A stretch of 64,000 bases of DNA from Liolophura sinensis (taxonomy: Eukaryota > Mollusca > Polyplacophora > Chitonida > Chitonidae), in contig NC_088302.1 in NCBI RefSeq assembly GCF_032854445.1, forward strand, positions 8,677,338 through 8,741,337, given 5' to 3'. Position numbers and translations under genes: made by a program. This document shows, piece after piece, positions 44,601 to 54,309 of this stretch (position 1 is the first letter of the stretch; each line of letters starts with the position of its first letter). The notes under the pieces were generated by a model. That model worked only from the letters and a program-made list of their open reading frames with translations, ran no database searches and was not told the origin of the DNA.

Positions 44601-46761
44601 ATCAGAAGTCATAAGAACTACTATACATGTGTATTTGCACAAGGAATATGTCTTTTGGAAATGATTGCATCAGAAGTACGATGTACCCGCTTATGTGCAA
44701 ATCCATATTAGAAATCAGAAGCGCCAGCTTTCTTGCACAATGCAGTTTTGTCTGTTGGAAGTGATAATCTATACCAAATGTCAGAAGCCCCATCTTTGTG
44801 CAAAATTAAGTTTTGTCTGCTTCATGTTTGAGCTCAGGCACTTCCTAGCCCTGCTGAAAGGCCACACATTTCAACCCAGGCTTTTCTTTGCTCCTCAGCC
44901 ACTGGTTGGCCAAGCCCTGGCTGACTTGATAACCGAACTGAACTAAATAATGGGCTTAAGGTCGTTTTTTCAAGTGGTAGAGTATAAAAATGAAAGTTGG
45001 AAATCATCTAATTTGTGGAAAATTTGGACTATTCAAGCCATTTTTCCTGTTGAATTGGAAAGCCTTCAAAAATGGGAAAAAACATCAAGATTGGACAGAA
45101 TAAGAATTTTCAGTATTATTTTTTATTCCATTTTAGGATTTTTTGGTGTTGGCTCTCCCGTAAAACACAAAGTAAACTTCGTGTTGCCTTATCCATGGAT
45201 ATTGATTGGTTTATTTTCAGGCCAATATCGGCTGTGAACAAAGGACATAAGATGTTAGAGAAGATGGGCTGGACAGAAGGAAAGAGTCTGGGCAAAGACA
45301 ATACCGGTATTTGTGAACCGGTAAGTTCTCAATCTTTGCTTTGTAAAAATAATGATAAAAACAACAGTAATATATTAATTGGGCAAAGAATTCTTGATAA
45401 ATTTACGAAAAAAGTTTTTCTTCCCCAAGACATTCAGAAAAATTCATTACAACATAATAACACACATGAGAACAACATTGGGTACAGCAAATTAATTATT
45501 AAGTGGCACTCATGACTGTTCAGTGTGAATGTAGTAATTAAACTTACTGCATTTGTTATATTTTGGTATGATGATAGAAGGGGATTTGAATAGGTGGGGA
45601 GTTACAAGGAAGGAATAGATTTTAAAAAGATCATGTTTGAGAAAGCAACTCCATCTCTGAAGAGAAAGTTTACCTTTGCTCTTTCTACTTGCCCCAGGAA
45701 TATTTTGATATCAGTTTCACCTGAATTAAAAGGAATTTTTTTTATTACTTGGATACCTGCGAGCATTGCTGCTCTGGTTTTAGTATCTGTGTGGTAATCA
45801 TTCGTATTTAGTGTAGAGGAATTACAGATTGAGTTCAAACACTGGTGTTGTAAGCACAATCTGACATTTAAAATGGAGTTTCGCATGGAATTACAACTTA
45901 CAGACAAAAGTTCTCATTGGTTTAACCTGGCATATCTTCTTGTGACATTGTCTGTAATGTATCCTGAACACAGTCACACACAAATTTCATGGATTTTGTA
46001 TGAATCTTAGTGCTACCTGAAACTCGAGCCTAGTTAAAAACAGACTTGAAAAATAAAGACAATAAAACTAAACTGAGCTGAAATCTAGGCAGCCACCAAA
46101 GCCTGCAGTGTTGCACCAGGCATAAGTAGCTTTGTTATTTTATTTGTCAACATCATAACACTTTATGTACTGATACTGACTCGAAATTTATTTATGTATT
46201 TGATTGGTATTTTACCCCATACTCAAGATTATTTGTCTTATACTACCGGATGGCAGCCAGTATTATGGTGAGAGGAAACAGGGCAGAACCTGGTGGAAAC
46301 CCACGACCATCCACCGATTTCTGACCTTCCTCCTCTTTCTTATAACAGAGCCCAAAACATTGCCTGCATGTGGCTAAAATATCACATTCTGTTCGCAGGT
46401 GAAAGTGTCCTTCAGGGTGAACAAAAGTGCTGGGCTTGGATCGTCTCTAGGAAGACAGACCGACCTGGACAACGCTAACTCCACTCGCTCAAACCAAATC
46501 TGGCTGAAGACACAGCAGAGGTTCAGAGACTTGGAGGATAAGTCTCCAAGGGGTCCCAGTGTTGAGCCATCTGTTCTTCCGTCATTTGAATCCACAGCTG
46601 ATTTTTCATGTAAAATCAAACCAGGGAACACTGTAAATCTAGTCACTAAAAAGTCCAAAACGCAGACTATGAACTGGGTACAAGGTGAAACTCTGGAATT
46701 CAACGAGACTTCGAACACTGTTTCCCACAATTCAGATGGTCGAGGAGAGAAGTCAAGCTAG
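32285..46761 (+). CDS. AGGF1: Angiogenic factor with G-patch and FHA domains 1 (complete coding region, 12 exons)
   Basis: Exons: 32285-32624, 33174-33256, 33694-33840, 34953-35201, 36377-36899, 37740-37897, 41666-41767, 42959-43121, 43342-43424, 44399-44529, 45221-45320, 46399-46761. They total 2,442 nt, 813 residues plus stop (human 714), and all phases close. Order: N-terminal coiled coil (about 35-80), OCRE domain of Tyr-rich repeats (about 170-225; GFVYDENTGMYYD), Lys-rich then Asp/Glu/Ser acidic linker (about 270-445), FHA domain (about 458-560) with Gly484-Arg485, Ser499, His502, Asn523-Gly524 and Asn528-Gly529, a basic helix, and a G-patch (about 666-711; GHKMLEKMGWTEGKSLGK). OCRE and G-patch occur in splicing proteins and FHA binds phosphothreonine. 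The vertebrate protein is nuclear and also reported as a secreted angiogenic factor; an invertebrate role is not shown here. Intron 4 must use a GC donor to keep the frame. AATAAA at 47467-47472 is a possible polyadenylation signal. Confidence 0.95.
33174..33256 (+). CDS. AGGF1: AGGF1 coding exon 2 (residues 114-141)
   Basis: Encodes GTALSYSGSEVAGATNGQDG, a low-conservation spacer supported by phase (1 in, 0 out) and by acceptor CTATAG|GGAC and donor AAG|GTTTGT. Confidence 0.8.
33694..33840 (+). CDS. AGGF1: AGGF1 coding exon 3, first half of OCRE (residues 142-190)
   Basis: Encodes SLAECLRATAEAALQDTGF and VYDENTGMYYDSISGYFYD, matching human SLAESLRAAAEAA and YDENTGLYFDHSTGFYYD. Acceptor TTTCAG|GTTGAC; donor AAT|GTAAGT, phase 0. 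Confidence 0.96.
34953..35201 (+). CDS. AGGF1: AGGF1 coding exon 4, second half of OCRE (residues 191-273)
   Basis: Encodes ENSLYFDPPSGTYFYYDEAS and EYKFHSQVDM, then a Ser/Tyr-rich stretch and KKKHKDRSDREGKK. The exon ends AAAAAG at 35201, followed by GCAAGT, a GC-type donor. The nearest GT donor (35206) would give a phase that reads into a stop. Confidence 0.88.
36259..36331 (+). other. Possible cassette exon in AGGF1 intron 4
   Basis: Acceptor CTTCAG|GGAGGT and donor GTAG|GTAAAT bound 73 nt that read GGGIQGLAEEFQSLRIGKQL in phase 0. With that donor the next exon shifts and stops at about 36412. A weaker donor, GCC|GTAGGT, makes a 69-nt in-frame exon (36259-36327) adding 23 residues. I did not recognise the peptide in human AGGF1. 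Confidence 0.35.
36377..36899 (+). CDS. AGGF1: AGGF1 coding exon 5, charged linker (residues 274-448)
   Basis: Begins NKHGALKKARKDKQGRE and ends in an acidic Ser-rich tract (SDVGSDSESELESGELTESE). This corresponds to the human EPEEGEITDSQTEDS region. Acceptor TTTCCAG|AACAAA; donor GAGG|GTAAGG, phase 1. Confidence 0.9.
37740..37897 (+). CDS. AGGF1: AGGF1 coding exon 6, start of FHA (residues 448-500)
   Basis: Encodes YPPCIRVMVTESEVVDPGSL and GGSIGREGSHVILLPEINVS. It carries the FHA Gly-Arg pair and first Ser. Acceptor TTTTAG|AGTCC; donor AAG|GTAGGC, phase 0. Confidence 0.96.
38155..38190. repeat. GAAA microsatellite, AGGF1 intron 6
   Basis: About seven gaaa units followed by an A-rich and GA-rich extension. 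Confidence 0.85.
39126..39384 (+). mobile_element. Full-length tRNA-derived SINE with perfect target-site duplication, AGGF1 intron 6
   Basis: Begins gggcctccgtggctcggtta (tRNA-like head with A box), carries a decayed B-box region, then the conserved body (cgtgggtttcccctgggctc, gtttcctcccaccataatgc), ending aaatattcttgagtactgcg and AAATAAATAAATAAA. The flanks repeat acactggtgg exactly (39116-39125 and 39385-39394). The body resembles the Nin-type conserved-domain SINEs of invertebrates; that family name is from memory. Confidence 0.93.
41666..41767 (+). CDS. AGGF1: AGGF1 coding exon 7, FHA core (residues 501-534)
   Basis: Encodes IHAEICYCEPDRNYVIVDKG then SQNGTFINGTRIAE. FHA His502, Asn523-Gly524 and Asn528-Gly529 are present. 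Acceptor TTTCAG|ATTCAT; donor GAG|GTAAAC, phase 0. Confidence 0.97.
41868..41905 (-). mobile_element. SINE 3'-end fragment, AGGF1 intron 7
   Basis: cttgattggtcttttaagac then atgctcaaaaatatttt. Confidence 0.55.
42664..42972. repeat. 51-bp tandem repeat over the AGGF1 exon 8 acceptor
   Basis: The motif cctaagtctg recurs at 42715, 42766, 42817, about 42853, 42907 and 42959 (the exon start). Spacing is 51-52 bp except for one deleted unit. Each unit carries a T-rich tract (ctgttgtttc) upstream of the motif. Confidence 0.9.
42959..43121 (+). CDS. AGGF1: AGGF1 coding exon 8, end of FHA (residues 535-589)
   Basis: Encodes PKSVGEPRLLNHGDRIKVGS, CHIHAGLDTCDQCEPGQVLA and NLHSHSQSEK. Human has LEHGDEVKIG, DTCDGCEPGQV and then a different short tail. 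The acceptor (GCTGAAG|CCTAAG) lies in a 51-bp array and the donor (AAAG|GTAAAT) in a 41-bp array, so both boundaries have near-copies beside them. Confidence 0.88.
43086..43288. repeat. 41-bp tandem repeat over the AGGF1 exon 8 donor
   Basis: Five units beginning tggctaat at 43086, 43127, 43168, 43209 and 43250, exactly 41 bp apart. The first unit is the coding end of exon 8 plus its donor. Confidence 0.95.
43342..43424 (+). CDS. AGGF1: AGGF1 coding exon 9 (residues 589-616)
   Basis: Encodes DVVILSKEEKEKLRRRQLKD and IKRKYGLD, matching human LSKEEKELERRKELKK and KYGL. Acceptor GATAG|ATGTGG; donor GAT|GTAAGT, phase 0. Confidence 0.95.
44399..44529 (+). CDS. AGGF1: AGGF1 coding exon 10 (residues 617-660)
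   Basis: Encodes NADYEGNKSALNNPSYSDKA and SDNPYQKSEAPASVHK, matching human LKNPKYKDRA and DDAPASVHS. Donor CACAA|GTAAGT, phase 2. The last 44 nt and the donor are tandemly duplicated downstream. Confidence 0.94.
44486..44822. repeat. 52/53-bp tandem repeat over the AGGF1 exon 10 donor
   Basis: gataatcc recurs at 44486, 44539 and 44591, followed by decayed copies to about 44822. The first copy is the coding end of exon 10 and its donor; the second is nearly perfect and carries gcacaagtaagttct again. Confidence 0.92.
45221..45320 (+). CDS. AGGF1: AGGF1 coding exon 11, G-patch (residues 660-693)
   Basis: Encodes PISAVNKGHKMLEKMGWTEG and KSLGKDNTGICEP, the G-patch core. Acceptor TTTTCAG|GCCAAT; donor CCG|GTAAGT, phase 0. 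Confidence 0.97.
46187..46340 (-). mobile_element. SINE 3' part, AGGF1 intron 11
   Basis: tttatgtatttgattggtat, ggcagccagtattatggtga and acccacgaccatccaccgat. It ends about 58 bp before the exon 12 acceptor. Confidence 0.85.
46399..46761 (+). CDS. AGGF1: AGGF1 coding exon 12, C-terminus (residues 694-813)
   Basis: Begins VKVSFRVNKSAGLGSSLG, the end of the G-patch; human has HAGLGTGK. Then IWLKTQQRFRDL, matching human WDKARERF, and MNWVQGETLE, matching human MPWVKGTLE. About 19 further residues are not matched in human. Stop TAG 46759-46761. Confidence 0.93.
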   Translation: MKVSFRVNKSAGLGSSLGRQTDLDNANSTRSNQIWLKTQQRFRDLEDKSPRGPSVEPSVLPSFESTADFSCKIKPGNTVNLVTKKSKTQTMNWVQGETLEFNETSNTVSHNSDGRGEKSS

Positions 46762-47919
46762 CTAAGGAATGGTTATAAAGTTCCGAATACAACAACAGTA
46801 CAGTACTTCAGGATTATGATATGTGATGAATTTAATAATTATTTATTACCTTATTTGATTGGTGTTGTATGAATTCCTGAAGACTTTTTAGCTGTCGTCA
46901 GTGAGTTTTCTGAGGTGTGCATGGTGTAAACCACTAGCACACTTTCCCACATGTAACACACATATTTCATTCGTGGCACTTGCCTTAAGCCTGTGGACCC
47001 CCATCTTGCAGATCATGTTACCCGGAAACACAGACGCATTGGCGACTACTTGAAGAGAGATCTTTCGTTCGCTGTACACGGCATGGCATCGTGTATGCAT
47101 AAACGAAACGCGTTAGATATTTGGCGTAACTCCACAAAAGACAAAAGCTTATAGAAAAGTTCCCTGCAGACGAGAGTTACGTGCTCAAGGCAAGGGTCAC
47201 GAATGAATTTTTGCTAAGCACATAGCTCTCGTGTGCGCCGGGCTTAAGAGATCCCCAATAAGTTTCACTTTCGCTTCATTTGCGCTGTTAAACACTTACT
47301 GCCACCAAGAGAGAATTACACAGAACTAGATCGGATCTACTTGTTTTTTATTAATTTGTCCGAGCTCGGGGACATAACATATCGCGTGTCCCTGAGTCAA
47401 ACTGAAGTCGCTTCTATCAAGGTAACAGCGAACTGGGATGATGTCCACCAGCAACACTATGGTGTGAATAAAGCCATATGTCCATTGCGCTCAGTAAAGC
47501 ATGTTAGTTTTGAAGGTCATTGTATACCTTTGGAGGTCACAAGGTATAGTATTTATGACAGGAAATATAGTTTATCTATATTTACGCAATAATGGAACGA
47601 TGCTCACTAATCGAAGGTTCCACTGTCGTGTGTGGTTTTCTCCTTATCCTATCCAGTTTTCTATACCACTAGACGTAACCTCCAGTCGTATAATAAGTAA
47701 ACGCTTCGTCAAGTAAGTAACGAAATACAAATGGAGAGAAACAGGGAGACAGCGTCCGTTTTTCACGCGGATTATTGTCACGTTATCTCTTATGTGGCAA
47801 AGACTAGCTTACAAAAGGCTTCATCTTGGCTTACAAAAGGCTTCAACTTTGCTTAGGCGGCACCTTTTTGTGTTTCCGCACGGTGAAGTAGGGAACTCCA
47901 TACGTACCATATAGTCGAG
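46762..47919. other. AGGF1 3' UTR and flank
   Basis: A SINE-tail scrap (ttatttgattggtgttgtat) lies at 46852-46871. No second gene was recognised; the 83-codon open frame at 47341-47592 has no identifiable domain. Confidence 0.5.
47467..47472 (+). terminator. Candidate AGGF1 polyadenylation signal
   Basis: The first clear AATAAA on the plus strand after the AGGF1 stop, about 705 bp downstream. Nothing else supports it. Confidence 0.3.
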
Positions 47920-48270
47920 GCACTCTACACTTCCAGATGATGCCCTGATGAACACGGGGGCGGTAGGTTCACGTTCAATCCTGGGTCGTGTCACGCCAAA
48001 GACCTTAAAAAAGGAAATTGGAGCTTCTTCGCTTGGTGTTCAGCATTAAGGGGAAATGCAACGACTGGTTGACCAGTGTAAGTATAATGGCTCGGCTTAC
48101 TTGCCTTCGGTAAAACGTCTCGGTGAAGCAGCACTAGATCACAGAGCGGTGGAAATCCGGCCTGCAACAAGGAGGCACAGTATATGCACTCTTATGACTC
48201 ATTCGTCATCATATGACTGAACAATTGTTAAGTACGACGCTAAACCCCAAGCACTCGCTCACTCCTGAAC
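47920..48270 (+). mobile_element. Second-family SINE-like element
   Basis: The head has a B-box-like gttcaatcctgggtc. The body runs through gacgctaaaccccaagcact and ends cgctcactc, a 3' end I associate with mollusc V-type SINEs (recalled, not checked). The 3' half is shared with 49686-49990. Confidence 0.6.
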
Positions 48271-49685
48271 ATTATCAGATGTAGAGCTATTGCTAAAATG
48301 ACCTCTTTTCTACAACGACAGCCATTATACAAATATGTGTTTTCTTCATTTCCTTATGTGGACAAGATTTGCTGATAAATACAGACTGTGTACCATCATT
48401 TGATGGTTTATATTTACCGAGATACTATTTATAACTAAACTTGATAGATTTACTCACATGTAATATGCAAATTAAGGTCGCCATTATAGACAGACATGTT
48501 AAAATCAATATATTTGTAACACTATATATGAAATAACATAGTGTCAGGTTTAATGGGTAAGCTAACACATGTAGACAGTTTGGACAGTGTGATATACATG
48601 CCAACCACTGTCACCATTGCCTTTGAACGCTGTGAATAAAAAAAATAGAGTTGCTGCCATAAAGACTTCAAAGGTATGAACCACACAGTTAAATTCAATG
48701 GAAAGTAAAATCCTTGACTTCCCTAATGGTAAGGCTTGCTGGGCCGCGAGCCATATCCAGCACTCCATGCAACATGTCAGCCCCGATGATCAGCCCCTTA
48801 ACATCATAGCCGATTGAGATACATTGGGAAACTGCATATTGAGAAAGGTGTCCATTAGATCGGTGATGATTACGTAGGGGACAGTTGTTGAGATAAGCCT
48901 CTAGTGCAAGCCAAAGCAGCACGGCAAAACCCTTCCAAAAAGTGTTCCATATCACTCGTACCAGACACGTGCATCAAATAACTTCGAGCAGCATTCACGT
49001 ATTGCCGAAGAAAGCATGCAGTCTCTGCATAGAGAGTGTAGCAAAGGCTGTTCAGTCATGCGTTTAAAGCCTGGTGTATCATGAGGAAGGAAGAGAGTCC
49101 CTTCTTCTTTTCTGGTATACTGCATTTAAATCACTTTTCTGCTGCTCGGGTAGTGATGACGACATGGACAGGAGTTGGTGGTGCTCCTGATTTAACACAA
49201 TCTCAAAGTTTGATTTAACAAAGTTCTACCAACAGACTAGGATTCGTGAGTAGTTTTAAAGAATAAACACCACATTATCAACAAGTCAAACCATTGATGG
49301 ACATAATTGAATACTTGGGCAAGCCATCTACAAGGGAAAACAGAAATATGTTTAGACTAGACACGAAATAAATAACTTGTGACTCCAGTCCATAAAATCC
49401 CTCTGTTTTGGAAAAGAAACCCGGAATACATACATTCATGTAAAGTCTTTGAAAGATGACTGTGTTTTGTGTCCGAGGCTCTGTATTGTCTGTCAGACAC
49501 AGATGGCAGTCTTCATGTTTTATTTAGTTGCATGTACCCATAAGAGAAGCATGTGTACCCATCAACACTTTCGTGGCAAATTACGTCTCCGAAAACAAAT
49601 CTGGTGTCCAAACCTGGATTGAAGGATATTTGTACAGGCTACGTCTCTACATCGGCCATCTGATAGGCTTGAAATAACATTTATA
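48271..49685. other. Intergenic, no gene recognised
   Basis: Contains a minus open frame at 48695-48955 (YAVSQCISIGYDVKGLIIGA) that I could not assign. Confidence 0.5.
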
Positions 49686-49990
49686 TATTGGTCCCATCTA
49701 AACCCGGGTCAAGTCATACCAAAAACATTAATGGTGCTTGGTGCTGCCTCGCTGGACGCTTATTATTCAGTAGTGAGAGGTTAGAGCTAGGAAAGAAGAG
49801 TGGTTGGCCCGGTGTCAGTAATGTGATTGAGAGGGGTGTCATGTCTGGTGTCTTCGGCATGATACTTCAGTGCTTAGGCGCCATGGACTCGCTTTGCCAC
49901 AAGGAGACACTGTATACACACACACACATAATGACTCCTCGTCGTCGTACGACAGAAATTTTGAAGCACGACGTAAAACTCCAAGCATAC
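49686..49990 (+). mobile_element. Second-family SINE-like element, degraded
   Basis: Shares acaaggagacactgtataca, the gtcgtacgac segment and cacgacgtaaaactccaagc with the copy at 47920-48270. Confidence 0.55.
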
Positions 49991-50003
49991 ATACAATCTC
50001 ATA

Positions 50004-50095
50004 TATAGTGACTGTTTACATGTAATCGCCGTTCTTTACTCTTTACTCTCATGTATAGTGACTGTTTACATGTAATCTCCGTTCTTTACTCTGTA
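50004..50095. repeat. 50-bp tandem duplication
   Basis: agtgactgtttacatgtaat recurs 50 bp apart (50007 and 50057), each followed by c(g/t)ccgttctttact. It sits just after a second-family SINE. Confidence 0.85.
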
Positions 50096-50129
50096 TGAAC
50101 AGTACGTTAGTGTGTGAATCGATCAACCG

Positions 50130-50202
50130 CGATGGTATAAGTGAAATGTTCTTGATTATTGGAATAAACAACACTCATAAATAAATGAAGAAATAAATAA
50201 AT
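50130..50202 (+). mobile_element. SINE 3'-end fragment
   Basis: gatggtataagtgaaatgtt and then cttgattattgg, with a TAAA-type tail. Confidence 0.65.
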
Positions 50203-50429
50203 AGAATAGAATACAAAACCATTAATTAGTACCTTGCTAATAAACCCCTCAAATGGCGTTCTGGTATATTTTGAAAAAGACAGTTCTCTTATTTCCGATC
50301 AAATATAATTAAGTTTCCTGTTTTAACGCCTTATCTGAGGGGATTATACGGTTAAACCATGTCTGTCAACCCACCCGTCCCTTTTCCGGACTATTATTTT
50401 TATTTTCAAAACAGCTGTTCGTATGAATT

Positions 50430-50695
50430 GATTTGTTTATTGGATTGACGTTTTTCTCCGTACCCAAGAATATTTCACTTTACCCCGGCGGGCAGCATTA
50501 TGGTGGGAGAAAACCAGACAGAGCCCGGCGAAAACCCACGTCCATCAGCAGGTTTCTGGTAGACTTTCCCACGCACTGCCGGAGATGAAGCCAGCACGAA
50601 GTGGCCTGAAACTCACACCGACCGCGTGGAGAGGCTCGTCAGTCCTGGGCCGTTGCCCCTCGCTGGCACGCTAACTAACTCGGCCAAAGAGCCCG
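50430..50695 (-). mobile_element. SINE, full length, with poly(C) at its head end
   Basis: Tail (gtttattggattgacg) through gtgggagaaaaccagacaga to ctcggccaaagagcccg. A 20-bp C run (50696-50715) follows where ggcccc is normally found. Confidence 0.87.
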
Positions 50696-50715
50696 CCCCC
50701 CCCCCCCCCCCCCCC
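50696..50715. repeat. Poly(C) run
   Basis: Twenty consecutive C at the head end of the SINE at 50430-50695. Confidence 0.9.
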
Positions 50716-51231
50716 ACCAACATTGAATTGAAACCGGGTGCATGGCTTCACCTTGACAAGATACAGATGAAGTTTGAGTTTCGACATATTCAGACCGTTT
50801 TCGTTCTTTCTGATATAATAAAGACTGTTTTTCTCCTTTTCGGGACGTTTTTTTCAAATTATTCATTGTATTGGTCTGAAACATAGTGTACATTTTCAGT
50901 ATGACGAGCTACATATCCATTTCGAGCTTTGGAGAAATTATATGACCTCTTCGCCCCGCTATGGACTTTTTCGTCTTGTTTTTGGCCTTTTTTTTCTGCC
51001 GTGGACTTTGATATAGCTACTATTCTGACTGTTCAAATCGGTAGGAGACATGTACTGTAAAAGTAGTACTTCAAGAAAACTTGTTTCATTCAGTTTTCAC
51101 TGTCCTTCGAGCCTTGGAGGCAAGAAAAATGGTCGACTGCGCTCGCATCCTTTACTATAGGACCGTCCATACTGCCTTCGTTGAGACAGGGCCCCTAATT
51201 CTTACCTGACTAACTAGTTTCCTCGCATATT

Positions 51232-51493
51232 TTTTTATTTATTTACTGATTTCATTGATGTGTTACGCCGTACCGAAGAATATTTCTCATTCGGTTACCA
51301 TTATGGTGGGAGGAAACCGGACAAAGTATGAGGAAACCCACGACCATCCGCAAACTGCAGCATGACAGTCCTTCCCACATATGTCCACAGAGGAAGCCAG
51401 CATGAGTTGGAGTTGAACTCACAACAACCACGTTGATGAGAGGCTGCCCGGTCATTGTGCTCCACTAGCACGTAAAACACTCGGCCACTGATG
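51232..51493 (-). mobile_element. SINE, full length
   Basis: tttttatttatttactgatt tail, gtgggaggaaaccggacaaa body and head cactcggccactgatgcc. Confidence 0.88.
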
Positions 51494-51859
51494 CCAATGT
51501 TTCCCCTTACAAGGAGTTCCCGTGAAGAGTTTTCAATTTTAGATTTGAATTTAACGATTTGATCAGTTACATCCTGACTTAAAGACCACTTACAATAAAA
51601 CGAAAAATTTTACCCCTCCGCCAAGAAATGGCCTACTTTCTTTCTTTCTACAGGATGCTAAAACAAAAGAGTTATAAATCTTTGGTCTACGAAGCTAAAG
51701 TATGCACTGGGATATCAGATTTTAATTGTAATATTCGTGTGTACGAAGCATGAAACAATTAATCCGTCAGTCTTTGTCTTTTTAATTTATGAAGTACTTT
51801 ACTATTACACACCACTGTCTTCTGAAACAGTACTTGGGACACGCAGTAATATTTTTTCT

Positions 51860-52030
51860 TTTATTTATTTATTTCATACGGTACGTGGGAAGGTCTTTCG
51901 GCAACCTGCGGCTGGTCGTGGGTTTCCCCCGGACTTTGCCCGGTGTCGTCGCACCATAATGCTGGCCACCGCCGTATAAGTGAATATTCTTGAGTACGGA
52001 GTAAAACACCAGTCAAATAAATAAATAAAT
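51860..52030 (+). mobile_element. SINE, 5'-truncated, with inverted tail sequence at its left end
   Basis: From acggtacgtgggaaggtctt to caaataaataaataaat. Immediately left lies tttatttatttatttcat, the complement of a SINE tail, so the two ends form an inverted repeat. Confidence 0.85.
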
Positions 52031-53722
52031 TATTTAGGGAAATGCCTTTGGATATGCCATCATACAAACTTTCGAATCACGCACAAAAGTCACGCCAGAC
52101 TGCAAGCATTCGCGTTCTATTAGCACCAAGCTAGGTACCGTAACGCCGTACTGATATGTACCTGAGCCTTTTGTGTACGATAAAATACTATTGTAATATG
52201 AACTGTTCGTAACATTTGATCCTGCTCTAAATCCTAAACAACAACGATGTGTTCTTCTTTGGCTCACCACTGCTCTCGGTAGAAAAGTCAAATTGGTCAG
52301 ATGTCCAATTTAAAGGGTTTGTGAACCGCCACGATCATAAAAAGCCAGTTATCCGCCATTTTTGTTCCCAGATGTCTCCTGCATTGTCCATTTTTCACAG
52401 GTGAAGGACCGTTTCATAACTGGTTAATACTAACGGACAATTCACAATAACCCTTAACAATGGGACTTGATGGTCAGGGTTGATATATTTATGATGTTTT
52501 AGTGAAGACAACATCTGTCAGCGTTTAATCGACAGAAAAAACAGTTCTAGCTCGATATGTATTTATAATGGTAAATATAGTCACGTGATACACCTGAATT
52601 GATTCCAAATTGCTTTGTCGAACTAGTCAGAGTAAATGGTTGTTACTTCTTCACAATTGTGGGTTTGCCCTGCTGCGTGGAGGTCGATTATGTGCTACTG
52701 TCGATAATTTTCCACTTTTTATGTCAAGTGGACTGTGCAGAGCAGATGCATCGAATCTTACTTCCTTCGCTTTAGAGCCCTGCTTCACCTGTGGTTTATA
52801 TTCTAACCGTGTGAGACCTGATTGCCGTGAGGAATGATTCTGCTCTCATCAGTAGCCATTTTCCCGTTCCATCTGTCCTAATCATCGCTGAGTCTTTTGC
52901 CGATTGGCTGAAGATGGTTTCCTTCATCCAATGAGACACCAAAGGAAATTACGGGAACCCATTCTACGTTTGAGAGTACTGTAACGTTCAAGATTTTCCG
53001 GAAAAGCTCCCTGAAGCGTGCTGAACCCATGTGCACTGATCCGCATAACTGAGGCAGTATTGATTAGACCAGAGGTCATGTCCCCCGGGCGAATAAGTTC
53101 ACAATTGCAAAGACACAAACGATACCAGGAGATCATCTTGTATGAATCCTCAACACGTCAAAGCGAAATCTGCAGAACCTGTCAAGGAAATACTGAACCT
53201 ATATTCATCAAACAGCATAAGACTATCAAAAAGTAAAACACTCCTACAACTGAAATGTTTAGCTCTAGCCAGTTTAAAACGTGTACACTGATTCTTTCCT
53301 GCGGAGCAGTATGCATGTACCTACCACAATCTGAGTTCTTTCCAGTTATGAGTTTCATTTTTATAGCGCTTTTAAGTTACGATTCAAGTCATTAGGTTAC
53401 TTAATAAATACTAGCCCTGGACATGAATAAAGCCATTTCCATTCATGACAAACTGTCAAAGCTCGATGATTTAGTCCCGATAGCTTCTTGTGATCAATTC
53501 TTAATTTGCTCATTACCAGATCTGATCTAAGCCCGTTTTGAGATCTAATAAATATAGAGTCTGAGTCTACATTGTTAGAGACCCATTGTCTAATTTGCAT
53601 ACTTTTTTCCATATTCTGCAGTGCATTGCCTCTTGTTCTCCGCAATTCATTGCCTCTGGTTCTTCACACTGCACCCGCGACATGTATAAAGTCCATGGCG
53701 TGAACGCTTACGAAGATAATAA
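52031..53722. other. Intergenic, no gene seen
   Basis: Short open frames only; no repeat of known family. Confidence 0.5.
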
Positions 53723-53734
53723 TCGAAGGATAGA

Positions 53735-53991
53735 TTTTTTTTTTTTTTCATTGATGTTTTACACCGTACGCAAGAATATTTCACTTAAACGACGGCGGCC
53801 AGAATTATGGTGGGTGGAAACCGGGCACAGCCCGAGGGAAACCCACGACCATCCGCAGGTTGCTGCCAGACCTTCCCACTTACGGCCAGAGAGGAACCCA
53901 GCATGAGCTGGACTTGAACTCACAGCGACCGTATTGGTGAGCGGCTCCCTGGTCATTACAGTGCGCTAACGGACTGAGCCACGGAGGCCCC
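53735..53991 (-). mobile_element. Full-length tRNA-derived SINE with 12-bp target-site duplication
   Basis: The same family in reverse orientation, from a T run (tail) to ccacggaggcccc (head). The flanks repeat tcgaaggataga at 53723-53734 and 53992-54003. The B-box-like gttcaagtcc is preserved on the minus strand. Confidence 0.93.
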
Positions 53992-54309
53992 TCGAAGGAT
54001 AGACAGACTAACAACTATTGTTAAATGTCAAGCGAATATTTTTCGGTTTTAAATTTAAAATTTTAAATAGCTGGAAAAATATAACTACTGGAACCAAGAT
54101 GACCTAAAGAGCAAGAAGCATTATATTTACTGATTGATTTGTTTATTTATTTTTTATTATTTTTATGAAACCCCTAATACGATTTTGGTTCCAGTGAGCC
54201 ATATTTTCGCACTGATAAAAATTTTCCTCAGTAATGGAAATATTTTTGGAAAATTTTAAAGTATAGCCCCTAGCCCCGGGTTAAGCGGAATTAGACACAA
54301 GCATGAAGC

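Noticed and set aside
46374-46730. 118-codon minus-strand ORF
   Set aside because: Antisense to AGGF1 exon 12.
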